Below are positions 1-5,194 of a stretch of 6,467 nt of DNA, piece by piece. Positions within the stretch are counted from its first letter, which is position 1; each line of letters begins with the position of its first letter. The DNA is taken from contig JAPLVX010000034.1 of the NCBI GenBank assembly GCA_026396945.1, forward strand, positions 1-6,467, in the 5' to 3' direction. The notes under the pieces are model-generated. The model saw only the letters and a program-made list of their open reading frames with translations. It was not told the origin of the DNA and did no database searches. This DNA is from Candidatus Falkowiibacteriota bacterium. GTDB taxonomy: Bacteria; Patescibacteriota; Patescibacteriia; Patescibacteriales; UBA12465. Made by a program: the position numbers and the translations under genes.

Positions 1-1
1 A

Positions 2-64
2 ACCGGGATTAATCCACGGGGAATCTCGATTGGACCAGACCGGGAAGAAATAATCCTTCTTTAA
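2..64 (+). CDS. C-terminal end of an unidentified protein (partial)
   Basis: An open frame enters from the left edge and gives about 20 residues (TGINPRGISIGPDREEIILL) before a TAA at 62-64. I do not recognise the family. The residue mix looks like ordinary protein, and the hairpin at 105-134 lies about 40 nt beyond the stop, as expected for a gene ending here. A second + frame, starting at base 3 and stopping at 51-53, is also open over this short stretch, so the frame choice is not certain. The gene converges on the minus-strand peptidase gene that ends at 207. Confidence 0.4.
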   Translation, partial: TGINPRGISIGPDREEIILL

Positions 65-85
65 CGAATAAAAGCCGAAACTAAA

Positions 86-99
86 GATCTTTAAAGATC
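86..99. repeat. 14-bp perfect palindrome between convergent genes
   Basis: GATCTTTAAAGATC is its own reverse complement. It lies 21 nt after the upstream stop and just before the terminator-like hairpin. The overlapping AAAGATCTTT at 83-92 is also palindromic, so AAAGATC occurs twice within 17 bp. It could be a protein-binding site or chance; nothing shows a function. Confidence 0.4.
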
Positions 100-104
100 A
101 CAAT

Positions 105-134
105 AAAACCGTTGGCAGAAAGTCAGCGGTTTTT
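105..134. terminator. Bidirectional rho-independent terminator
   Basis: AAAACCGTTG (105-114) pairs with CAGCGGTTTT (124-133) to make a 10-bp stem with one G-U pair and a 9-nt loop. It ends in T runs on both strands: five T on the + side, and TTTTATT on the minus side. It sits between two convergent genes and could end transcripts from either one. Confidence 0.65.
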
Positions 135-206
135 CAATTGTTCCCTAGTTTTTGGAGAGTTATTCGGTCATGATTAAAATTCTTATAATATTTTTTTAAA
201 AAAAAT

Positions 207-503
207 TCAAGGCAGATAATCTAAAACATTCAACCAAGCACTTAAATCAGCTGATTTAGAAACATAACCGAGCAAGCTAATACTGACGCCTTTATGAATA
301 CCAAGGTGTAAATGTTTTCTTTCGCCATCGGTTTCCACACTATAACCCTGGCCTAAAATTGCGAAGTTTTCCCCGGCCTCTAATTGATCACCCAGCGCCG
401 GTTTAATCGAGGCCAGTTTTAGATGGCCATAAATTATAGTAACTGTTTGTTTATTCAGATTACATTTCTGGAATATTTTTTTAAAATTAACGGCCCGGAA
501 CAA
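207..503 (-). CDS. C-terminal half of VTT-M23 peptidase (frame-shifted fragment)
   Basis: This frame carries the second half of an M23 (LytM/lysostaphin-type) zinc metallopeptidase, which cuts peptide cross-links in peptidoglycan. It shows the YGHL motif (His27 of this frame, equivalent to the catalytic His of LytM) and the H-x-H motif in KHLHLGIHKG (His64 and His66, one of them a zinc ligand). The other zinc ligands, H-x3-D, lie in the upstream frame (455-1249). The apparent TTG start at 503 is only the edge of the open frame. Residues before about 10 are probably read in the other frame in the intact protein. The protein resumes in this frame from the A7 tract, around KKIFQKCNLNKQTVTIIYGH. 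With one extra A in the tract the two frames join without loss. All M23 motifs are kept, so any inactivation is recent or the shift is not a true loss. The stop is TGA at 207-209. Confidence 0.8.
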   Translation of the reverse strand: MFRAVNFKKIFQKCNLNKQTVTIIYGHLKLASIKPALGDQLEAGENFAILGQGYSVETDGERKHLHLGIHKGVSISLLGYVSKSADLSAWLNVLDYLP

Positions 504-1249
504 AGGGCTGAAACCACGACGTCTTGATCGGCCTCGCTAGGCCAAGTTTCAAAATCAACCCCAGTATGATAGCCGCTAAATTTTTCCGGTTGAACCGGCG
601 AATCAGTCGGGGAGATTTTTATACCAAAGGATTTCTTAGTGACCCGCGCTCGCGCATCGGCGAGCGGTGGCGTCAATTGATTAATATTTTCCGGTGGCGT
701 TTTTGTAATTAGTGTCGAGGGACTAGCTGTCTGGGTGTTGACCAAAGCGTTCGCATCGACCGGAGTGTTTGTGGTACTAGTTGAAGTAATCGAGACAGTA
801 TTAGTCGTTAACGCCTGGGGCGGAGTATTAAACGCCGCGATATCGTTATAGGGCAGAAAGAAATTGAGAGAATAAATAAGGATGGCGTTAATTATTGCCG
901 TTCCCACAAAAACTCCAACCAGGCATTTCCAAAGGGAAACTTTTAGGGTGGCGCTAACGTAAATAATTAGATCAGTCGGGAAAAAGGGTAAAAAGCTCCA
1001 GGCGGCGATAATTGGGACTTCTTTTCTATCCAGGCCATTTTTTATCGGCGCGATTCTTTTTTGGTATTTTTGGGCAAAGTATTCATCAAAGCCGAGAAAT
1101 TCCGAAAACTTATAAATTAAAGTGGCGGAAATTAAAATCCCAAAGCTATTAATTAAAAGAACTGTTAGGGGTGGAAAAAAAATCGTACTCGCCAAGGTGA
1201 TGGAGAGCGGAGAAATAAGCAGCAGACCGCGAAAACAGATGATAACCAA
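455..1249 (-). CDS. VTT/TVP38-like membrane domain with start of M23 peptidase (frame-shifted)
   Basis: Counting from the TTG at 1249, residues 5-130 resemble the VTT (SNARE-associated, TVP38/TMEM64/DedA) membrane domain. They show RGLLLISP, a central glycine/hydrophobic segment, and SFLPFFPTDLIIYVSATLK, which matches the typical P-x-x-P-x-D-x-x-x-Y pattern. Residues 139-200 form a Ser/Thr/Pro/Asn-rich linker. Residues 224-259 begin an M23 peptidase domain, with GYHTGVDFE supplying zinc ligands His228 and Asp232. The frame then runs into a TGA (455-457) just after an A7 tract, while the peptidase continues in the -1 frame (207-503). Joined with one added base, the product is about 347 residues from this start. 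The start is uncertain: the open frame extends upstream to a stop at 1325-1327 and adds a hydrophobic stretch (NHYWLTLIVFLVIICF) expected for the family's first helix, so TTG 1249 is probably too late. CTG at 1288 is one alternative. The likely role is a membrane-anchored wall hydrolase; VTT function in such fusions is not known to me. Confidence 0.75.
   Translation of the reverse strand: MVIICFRGLLLISPLSITLASTIFFPPLTVLLINSFGILISATLIYKFSEFLGFDEYFAQKYQKRIAPIKNGLDRKEVPIIAAWSFLPFFPTDLIIYVSATLKVSLWKCLVGVFVGTAIINAILIYSLNFFLPYNDIAAFNTPPQALTTNTVSITSTSTTNTPVDANALVNTQTASPSTLITKTPPENINQLTPPLADARARVTKKSFGIKISPTDSPVQPEKFSGYHTGVDFETWPSEADQDVVVSALCSGPLILKKYSRNVI
476..482 (-). other. Frameshift site: A7 tract in VTT-M23 gene
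   Basis: On the coding (minus) strand the sequence is TTTTAAAAAAATATTCC. In the incoming frame this reads TTA AAA AAA TAT and soon ends at TGA. Adding one A gives TTA AAA AAA ATA TTC and runs straight into the M23 C-terminal half. The incoming frame is also A-AAA-AAA, a canonical -1 slippery heptamer, so ribosomal or polymerase slippage could in principle make full-length protein. Confidence 0.8.
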
Positions 1250-1280
1250 AAAGACAATCAGCGTTAACCAATAATGATTT

Positions 1281-1370
1281 TTAATCAGTATAATTAGATG
1301 ACTGATATTTATGATTTGTGGCCACTAGCCATAAATAACCGATTATTTTTTTATTTATTGCTTTAATCAT
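1281..1370 (-). other. Possible original N-terminus of VTT-M23 gene, out of frame
   Basis: An ATG at 1370-1368 overlaps the stop of the upstream 140-residue gene in the arrangement AATGATTAA, typical of translationally coupled genes. Its frame gives 29 residues, beginning MIKAINKKIIGYLWLVA, and stops at 1281-1283. The VTT frame is offset by one base here and has no ATG, GTG or TTG start between its upstream stop (1325-1327) and 1249. Either the gene starts at a rare codon (for example CTG 1288), or a further one-base lesion at about 1284-1325 separates this ATG from the VTT domain. No long homopolymer marks the spot, so this is less secure than the other frameshifts. Confidence 0.35.
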
Positions 1371-1785
1371 TTTTTAAGCAGGCATCCTGAGAGGAAACGT
1401 AAACCAGATCCTTTTTCTCGCTGATGCCAAAAATATTAATCTGACAAAGATTTTTTTTATCGGGAATTTTATAAACCATAAAAAGATTGTTTTTTTTGAC
1501 CGGCGGATAATTATAATATTCTTGAAATAATTTCAAGAAATCATCGGGTAGATAAATCTCATGGCCGCTGGCGCCGAGATAGCGGTGGGCAAAATCTTCT
1601 TTAGAATAAACCGCTACTGCTTGCCCTCGTTGGGAATTCCGACTTAAAAATTCCAAGTAAAGGCGCAAGGGTTTAGAATGGGAAAAGATGATCACTTGAC
1701 CGACTAGAACAATCAGTCCGATAAAAATTACCATTATAAGGACTGGCCTAAACCAGAGTCGCTTAGTCATTTTAGCTTTTAACAT
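1363..1785 (-). CDS. Single-pass membrane protein of unknown function
   Basis: I do not recognise the family. The 140-residue product has a short basic N-terminus (MLKAKMTKRLWFR), one strong membrane helix at about residues 14-34 and a soluble C-terminal part that should lie outside the membrane (positive-inside rule). The soluble part has two cysteines, Cys114 and Cys136, which could form a disulfide. The ATG at 1785 is the first start; a second in-frame ATG at 1770 (MTKRLW) would also keep the helix. Neither has a Shine-Dalgarno sequence. The gene lies directly upstream of the VTT-M23 gene, and its stop overlaps a potential ATG of that gene, so the two are probably co-transcribed. A role with the wall peptidase is a guess from position only. 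It diverges from the ABC transporter genes across 104 bp in which I see no convincing -35/-10 pair. Confidence 0.75.
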   Translation of the reverse strand: MLKAKMTKRLWFRPVLIMVIFIGLIVLVGQVIIFSHSKPLRLYLEFLSRNSQRGQAVAVYSKEDFAHRYLGASGHEIYLPDDFLKLFQEYYNYPPVKKNNLFMVYKIPDKKNLCQINIFGISEKKDLVYVSSQDACLKND

Positions 1786-1889
1786 ATATTTATTAATACT
1801 TTGATTTTACTCTAATAATTGTTTTTTGGAAACTAGAAATTTTGGTCCGAACGTGATAAAATTAGAAAATCACTAAAATTTCTTAAAAT

Positions 1890-2684
1890 ATGATTATCGA
1901 AGTTAAAAATTTAATAAAAAAATTTAAAGATTTCACGGCCGTTGATAATATTTCTTTTACCGTTAAGGATGGAGAAATCTTGGCGTTTCTAGGGCCGAAT
2001 GGTGCCGGTAAAACTACGACCATAAAAATGCTGACTACAGTTTTAAAGCCGACCAGCGGCGAAATAAAGATCGGGGGTTATAATCCGGTAACTCAGAAAG
2101 ATAAGGCCAGGCATTCTTTTGGAATTGTTTTCCAGGACTCAAGCGTGGATGATGATTTAACTGCTTATGAGAATATGTATCTCCACGCCGTTTTATATGG
2201 TTTGTTGCGATCTAAAAGAGCTGAGAAAATTCAGCAACTTTTAGAATTCGTGGAACTTTGGGATAGACGCCGGGAATTAGTTAAAACTTTTTCCGGCGGT
2301 ATGAAGCGACGCCTGGAAATTGCCAAGGGCTTATTACATCACCCAAAGATTTTATTTTTAGATGAACCAACTCAGGGTTTAGACCCGCAAACCAGAAATC
2401 ATATCTGGGAGTATATTAAGAAGATGAATGTCGAAGAAAAAATGACTGTCTTTTTTACCACCCATTATATTGAAGAGGCGGAGAAAGTGGCTGATCGTGT
2501 TTTTATTGTTGACCAGGGCCAAATTGTGGCCATGGGCACACCGGACGAGTTAAAGCAACAAACCAGCAAAGATAATTTAGAAGATGCGTTTATTGAATTA
2601 ACTGGCCATATCATTCGCGATGAAAAGGCCGATGGTGCTGGTTTTATGCGTCAAGCTGGCCGGATGGGCGGTTGGCGCCGCTAA
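1890..2684 (+). CDS. ABC-2 type exporter ATP-binding protein (DrrA-like)
   Basis: This is the cytoplasmic ATPase that powers an ABC-2 exporter with the permease encoded just downstream. The 264 residues hold all nucleotide-binding motifs in order: Walker A GPNGAGKT (35-42), Q-loop VFQ with Gln82, signature SGGMKRR (135-141), Walker B ILFLDEP (154-160, with Asp158 and the catalytic Glu159), D-loop GLDP (163-166) and H-loop His192 in FTTHYIEEAE. The stretch LEDAFIELTGHIIRDE (230-245) is typical of the daunorubicin-resistance (DrrA/CcmA) branch. The protein is shorter than many DrrA proteins because little follows this stretch, and it ends in a Gly/Arg-rich tail. The ATG at 1890 fits the family N-terminus and has no Shine-Dalgarno sequence. 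The permease starts 35 nt after the stop, so the two form an operon. The substrate cannot be told; drugs, lipids and polysaccharides are all exported by this family. The early A7 tract (1916-1922) is in the correct frame here. Confidence 0.93.
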   Translation: MIIEVKNLIKKFKDFTAVDNISFTVKDGEILAFLGPNGAGKTTTIKMLTTVLKPTSGEIKIGGYNPVTQKDKARHSFGIVFQDSSVDDDLTAYENMYLHAVLYGLLRSKRAEKIQQLLEFVELWDRRRELVKTFSGGMKRRLEIAKGLLHHPKILFLDEPTQGLDPQTRNHIWEYIKKMNVEEKMTVFFTTHYIEEAEKVADRVFIVDQGQIVAMGTPDELKQQTSKDNLEDAFIELTGHIIRDEKADGAGFMRQAGRMGGWRR

Positions 2685-2719
2685 TAAAGCCGTTAATAAA
2701 TTTATAGCCAAATAATTAT

Positions 2720-3466
2720 ATGGAAACTATTTATATTTTGTGGCTCAGACAAATAAAAAAATATTGGCGCTCTAAGGCGCGGATTGTCGGTTCCTTGGGC
2801 CAGCCTTTATTATTTATGATTGCCTTTGGTTTTGGTTTCGGGGAAATTTATAAAAAAGCCGGGGGTGGTAATTATTTGGAATTTCTAGTACCGGGAGTCA
2901 TCGCGATGAGCATTTTGTTCACGGCAGTTTTTTCCGGTTTAGAAATAATTTGGGATCGGCAATTCGGTTTTTTAAAGGAAATGTTGGTCGCGCCGGTGTC
3001 GCGCTTACAGATTATGGTTGGCCGCTGTTTGGGCGGAGCGACTGTGGCGGTTATTCAAGGCTTAATTGTTTTAATTATTTCTTTGGCGATCGGTTTCCGG
3101 GTTACTAATTGGTGGTTAGTGATTGTAACTTTAGTCTTTATGTTTATGATCGCTTTTTTATTCACTCTATTTGGGACCGCGATCGCCTCGGTCTTAAAAG
3201 ACGTCCAGGGTTTTCAGCTAATCGTTAATTTTTTGATCATGCCTTTATTTTTCCTGTCCGGCGCCTTTTTCCCATTGACCGGTTTGCCGCGCGCCCTAAG
3301 TATAACTGTTCAAGCTAACCCCCTGTCTTACGGGGTTGATGCCTTAAGGGGAACCCTTATCGGCTTAACTCAATTTGGCTTAATGACGGATTTCTTGGTT
3401 TTATTAGGCGTAATTATACTTTTATTAACCGCCGCCAGTTATTTATTTTCCCGAATTGAGGCTTAG
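2720..3466 (+). CDS. ABC-2 type transporter permease
   Basis: This is the membrane subunit that pairs with the upstream DrrA-like ATPase. At 248 residues it has the usual ABC-2 length. Six hydrophobic segments can be seen at about 24-44, 57-77, 103-125, 130-153, 165-185 and 222-243. Between segments 2 and 3 lies the conserved cytoplasmic element EIIWDRQFGFLKEMLVAPVSR (75-95), the hallmark of DrrB/ABC-2 permeases that contacts the ATPase. The stretches SGAFFPLTGLP (180-190) and NPLSYGVDALRG (200-211) match the conserved external loop before the last helix. The ATG at 2720 gives a basic amphipathic N-terminus (LWLRQIKKYWRSKAR), as usual for the family. No Shine-Dalgarno is visible, so coupling or shared transcription with the ATPase is likely. 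No clear terminator follows the stop. Confidence 0.92.
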   Translation: METIYILWLRQIKKYWRSKARIVGSLGQPLLFMIAFGFGFGEIYKKAGGGNYLEFLVPGVIAMSILFTAVFSGLEIIWDRQFGFLKEMLVAPVSRLQIMVGRCLGGATVAVIQGLIVLIISLAIGFRVTNWWLVIVTLVFMFMIAFLFTLFGTAIASVLKDVQGFQLIVNFLIMPLFFLSGAFFPLTGLPRALSITVQANPLSYGVDALRGTLIGLTQFGLMTDFLVLLGVIILLLTAASYLFSRIEA

Positions 3467-3497
3467 AGAACCTGCATTTTGAAGTTCGCCAGTAATT

Positions 3498-3566
3498 ATG
3501 GATTCTCTGGATTATGTGGTTATAGGTAGCGGTCTTAAATATATTGACATGAACGTAATTTTATAA
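3498..3566 (+). pseudogene. Possible relic of a FAD-dependent protein N-terminus
   Basis: A 22-residue open frame starts MDSLDYVVIGSGLKY and then stops. The DYVVIGSG stretch looks like the first beta strand and glycine turn of a FAD/NAD Rossmann fold (as in amine oxidase or UDP-galactopyranose mutase N-termini). The third glycine and everything after it are missing. It may be a gene remnant, or chance in a non-coding spacer. It overlaps the proposed promoter at 3544-3572, so it is probably not a working gene. Confidence 0.2.
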
Positions 3567-3572
3567 TAAATT
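3544..3572 (+). promoter_or_regulatory. Candidate sigma-70 promoter for the nitronate monooxygenase-like gene
   Basis: A perfect TTGACA (3544-3549) is followed after 17 bp by TAAATT (3567-3572, four of six matches to TATAAT). The start site would lie near 3579, leaving a leader of about 100 nt before the ATG at 3682. A perfect TATAAT at 3562-3567 is also present but only 12 bp from the -35, too close for a normal pair. Confidence 0.35.
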
Positions 3573-3670
3573 GTATTATCTGTGGCTCAGACAATAATCA
3601 GTTGAGCTAGAATCAGAATAATTTTTCTTATTTTAAATTAAATTTTAAATAAATAGTTTTTTAACAAATT

Positions 3671-3678
3671 AAGGAGGT
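3671..3678 (+). promoter_or_regulatory. Strong Shine-Dalgarno site
   Basis: AAGGAGGT matches the anti-Shine-Dalgarno sequence of 16S rRNA completely and fixes the ATG at 3682 as the start. GGAGG ends 4 nt before the ATG. No other start in this window has a comparable site. Confidence 0.85.
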
Positions 3679-3681
3679 ACA

Positions 3682-4806
3682 ATGAAGAAAATACCAGGAA
3701 ATACCGATTATCCAAAATTAATAATTGGTGATCGGGAGCTGTCTTTCCCGTTTATTTTGGGGCCAATGGGGGTTGGAGTTTCTCTGAGCCGACTAGTGGC
3801 CGCATTTGCTAACGAAGGCGGCGCTGGTATTTTATCAGTCGTCTGTCTTCGGGAAATTTGGTCACAAAGACTGAAGAAGAAAGTCTCGACTTATGAAGCC
3901 GTAACTAAGGAAATCGCCACTGCTCGGGCGCTTAGTCCCGAGGGAGTAATTGGCTTGAACGTAATGGTAGCCGTGCAACAGGATTACGCAGATTCTATTC
4001 GGGCGGCGGTCGAAGGGCAAATCGATTTCATTTCAATTGGCGCGGGTTTGATTAGAGATTTGCCGAAGATAAATCATCCGCATAAAACCGCGATTGCTGT
4101 AATTGTTTCTTCGGCCAAGGCCGCCAATATTGTTCTTTACCGTTGGGAAAAGAATAAGTGGCGAGATCTGGGTTACGAATTGGCGGCGTTCATCGTTGAA
4201 GGGCCATTAGCCGGCGGACACTTGGGCTTTACTATTGATCAAGTGACTAAGCCGGAATTTCAAGTAGAGGTTATTTTGCCCGAAGTAAAAAAAATCGCTC
4301 AAGCTAACGGTAATATTCCAGTGATCGCCGCCGGGGGTATTTATGATCGGGCGGATATTTCGCGGATGAGGGCGCTCGGGGCCGATGGCGTCCAAATGGC
4401 GACCAGGTTTTTGGCCACCGAGGAATCAGACGCCAGTCTCAATTACAAATTGGCGATCGTTAGGACAACTAAACCGGAAGATATAATTGTCTCTCCGGGT
4501 TCTCCTTGCGGCTTGCCATTCAGAGTAGTCGTCAGTGCGCCAATGTATCAAACTCATTTGCGTGCGGGACGCGAACCTCGTTGCAATAAGGGATATTTAC
4601 TAAGGAAAGATGCCGATGGAAAATTCACAATTTGTTCGGCTAAAACCGACAATCAGAATTTTTTCTGTATTTGTAACGGTCTCTTGGCTTCGGCCGGCTA
4701 TAATCCTCAAGAAGAGGATCTTTATACGGCCGGCGCTAATGCTTATCGAGTCACTGAAATAAGTACAGTGAAAAAGATTATGGATGAGCTCAAGGGGCTC
4801 ACTTAA
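3682..4806 (+). CDS. Nitronate monooxygenase / FabK-like FMN-dependent oxidoreductase
   Basis: This is a 374-residue cytoplasmic TIM-barrel flavoenzyme of the nitronate monooxygenase (2-nitropropane dioxygenase, PF03060) family, which also includes the enoyl-ACP reductase FabK. Visible motifs are FPFILGPMGVGVS near the N-terminus (22-34, FMN-site strand), VEGPLAGGHLG (172-182, with His180 at the catalytic His position of class I enzymes), PVIAAGGIYD (213-222) and ALGADGVQMATRFLATEES (231-249, phosphate-binding region). The C-terminal part has five cysteines (276, 301, 318, 329, 331), including the pair CIC, and ends TAGANAYRVTEISTVKKIMDEL. I recall this layout from the longer NMO-like proteins of anaerobes. 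Whether the true substrate is a nitronate, an acyl-ACP or something else cannot be decided from sequence. FabK proteins are usually shorter and lack the Cys-rich end. The gene stands alone, with its own promoter candidate, a perfect ribosome-binding site and a strong terminator. An A8 tract at 4287-4294 is in frame. Confidence 0.88.
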   Translation: MKKIPGNTDYPKLIIGDRELSFPFILGPMGVGVSLSRLVAAFANEGGAGILSVVCLREIWSQRLKKKVSTYEAVTKEIATARALSPEGVIGLNVMVAVQQDYADSIRAAVEGQIDFISIGAGLIRDLPKINHPHKTAIAVIVSSAKAANIVLYRWEKNKWRDLGYELAAFIVEGPLAGGHLGFTIDQVTKPEFQVEVILPEVKKIAQANGNIPVIAAGGIYDRADISRMRALGADGVQMATRFLATEESDASLNYKLAIVRTTKPEDIIVSPGSPCGLPFRVVVSAPMYQTHLRAGREPRCNKGYLLRKDADGKFTICSAKTDNQNFFCICNGLLASAGYNPQEEDLYTAGANAYRVTEISTVKKIMDELKGLT

Positions 4807-4832
4807 GTCTCGCTGCTTATAGAAGTGATTTC

Positions 4833-4858
4833 GGGCTTGCATAATGCGAGCCCTTTTT
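4833..4858 (+). terminator. Rho-independent terminator after the NMO-like gene
   Basis: GGGCTTGCA (4833-4841) pairs with TGCGAGCCC (4845-4853), giving a 9-bp stem with one G-U pair and a TAA loop. It is followed by TTTTTATTTAT and begins 27 nt after the stop codon. Confidence 0.87.
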
Positions 4859-4864
4859 ATTTAT

Positions 4865-4889
4865 AAAAACCCTTTTTAAAAGGGGTTTT
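4865..4889 (-). terminator. Terminator for the MFS gene (possibly bidirectional)
   Basis: AAAACCC and GGGTTTT arms enclose a complementary TTTTT/AAAA centre. On the minus strand the hairpin is followed by TTTTTATA, and it lies about 35 nt beyond the MFS stop at 4925. The + strand also has a T run after the stem, so it may back up the neighbouring terminator. Confidence 0.6.
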
Positions 4890-4924
4890 AGATTATTTAT
4901 GTTTTAAAAATTATATTTTTTAAT

Positions 4925-5194
4925 TTATGTTTTTCGGCTGGTCAGCCTTTTATTTAAATCTATTTTTTTCGGTGTAATGATAATTAGAACTATTGCCGTT
5001 AGCGAGCCCAGCAGACCAATAAAAGAAAAGGCACCGGAATTACCAAATTTATCAGCAATAAAGCCGGCTAGCATCGGACCAATAATATAGCCTAAATTAG
5101 TGTAAAAATCTTCCAAGCTTTCAATTTCTTCTTCATAGCGAACGGTTTCGCTAATATAATCGGCGTAAGCGCCATTAATCGCCGGCCAAGACAT
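4925..5194 (-). CDS. C-terminal part of MFS transporter (frame-shifted fragment)
   Basis: This frame supplies the last part of the MFS transporter whose main body is at 5092-6129. It reads MSWPAINGAYADYISE, then a charged stretch (RYEEEIESLED), then two hydrophobic segments (YIIGPMLAGFIADKF and about 57-73), and a basic cytoplasmic tail ending RLTSRKT. The stretch NLGYIIGPMLAGFIAD is the second-half counterpart of IGFLIAPILVGFLIAEEF in the first half, as expected from the internal duplication of MFS proteins. The ATG at 5194 is an internal Met, not a real start: the same frame continues upstream as FFTIFNIFVSSIFIS to the homopolymer at 5238-5244. With one added base the whole gene is 1206 nt, or 401 residues, the normal 12-helix MFS length. 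Confidence 0.75.
   Translation of the reverse strand: MSWPAINGAYADYISETVRYEEEIESLEDFYTNLGYIIGPMLAGFIADKFGNSGAFSFIGLLGSLTAIVLIIITPKKIDLNKRLTSRKT

Noticed and set aside
191..205. T7A8 tract just past the M23 stop as a terminator
   Set aside because: It can pair with itself but has no GC stem. The hairpin at 105-134 is a better terminator.
455..457. Stop-codon reassignment (TGA as Gly) to explain the broken VTT-M23 gene
   Set aside because: The peptidase continues in a different frame, so reading through TGA would not restore it. TGA also ends the second half at 207-209.
524..712. Open frame of 62 codons on the + strand
   Set aside because: It lies wholly opposite the linker and M23 part of the VTT-M23 gene, which shows clear protein motifs. 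The + frame product has no recognisable features.
1786..1889. Divergent promoter pair between the 140-residue gene and the ABC ATPase gene
   Set aside because: Promoters must lie here if the genes are transcribed separately, but no -35/-10 pair with proper spacing stood out from the AT-rich background on either strand.
3465..3508. Inverted repeat AGAGAA / TTCTCT after the permease stop as a terminator
   Set aside because: The stem is only 6 bp with a 32-nt loop and no T run follows.
3562..3567. Perfect TATAAT box downstream of TTGACA
   Set aside because: The spacer is only 12 bp, too short for a sigma-70 promoter. TAAATT at 17 bp is the better partner.
3582..3607. Inverted repeat GGCTCA / TGAGCT in the NMO leader as a regulatory hairpin or operator
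   Set aside because: Only about 6 bp with a G-U pair and a 13-nt loop in AT-rich sequence; too weak to call.
4207..4395. Open frame of 62 codons on the minus strand
   Set aside because: It is antisense to the conserved core of the NMO-like enzyme, with no motif or start signal of its own.
4600..4842. Open frame of 80 codons on the minus strand
   Set aside because: It is antisense to the C-terminus of the NMO-like gene and would begin inside that gene's terminator stem.
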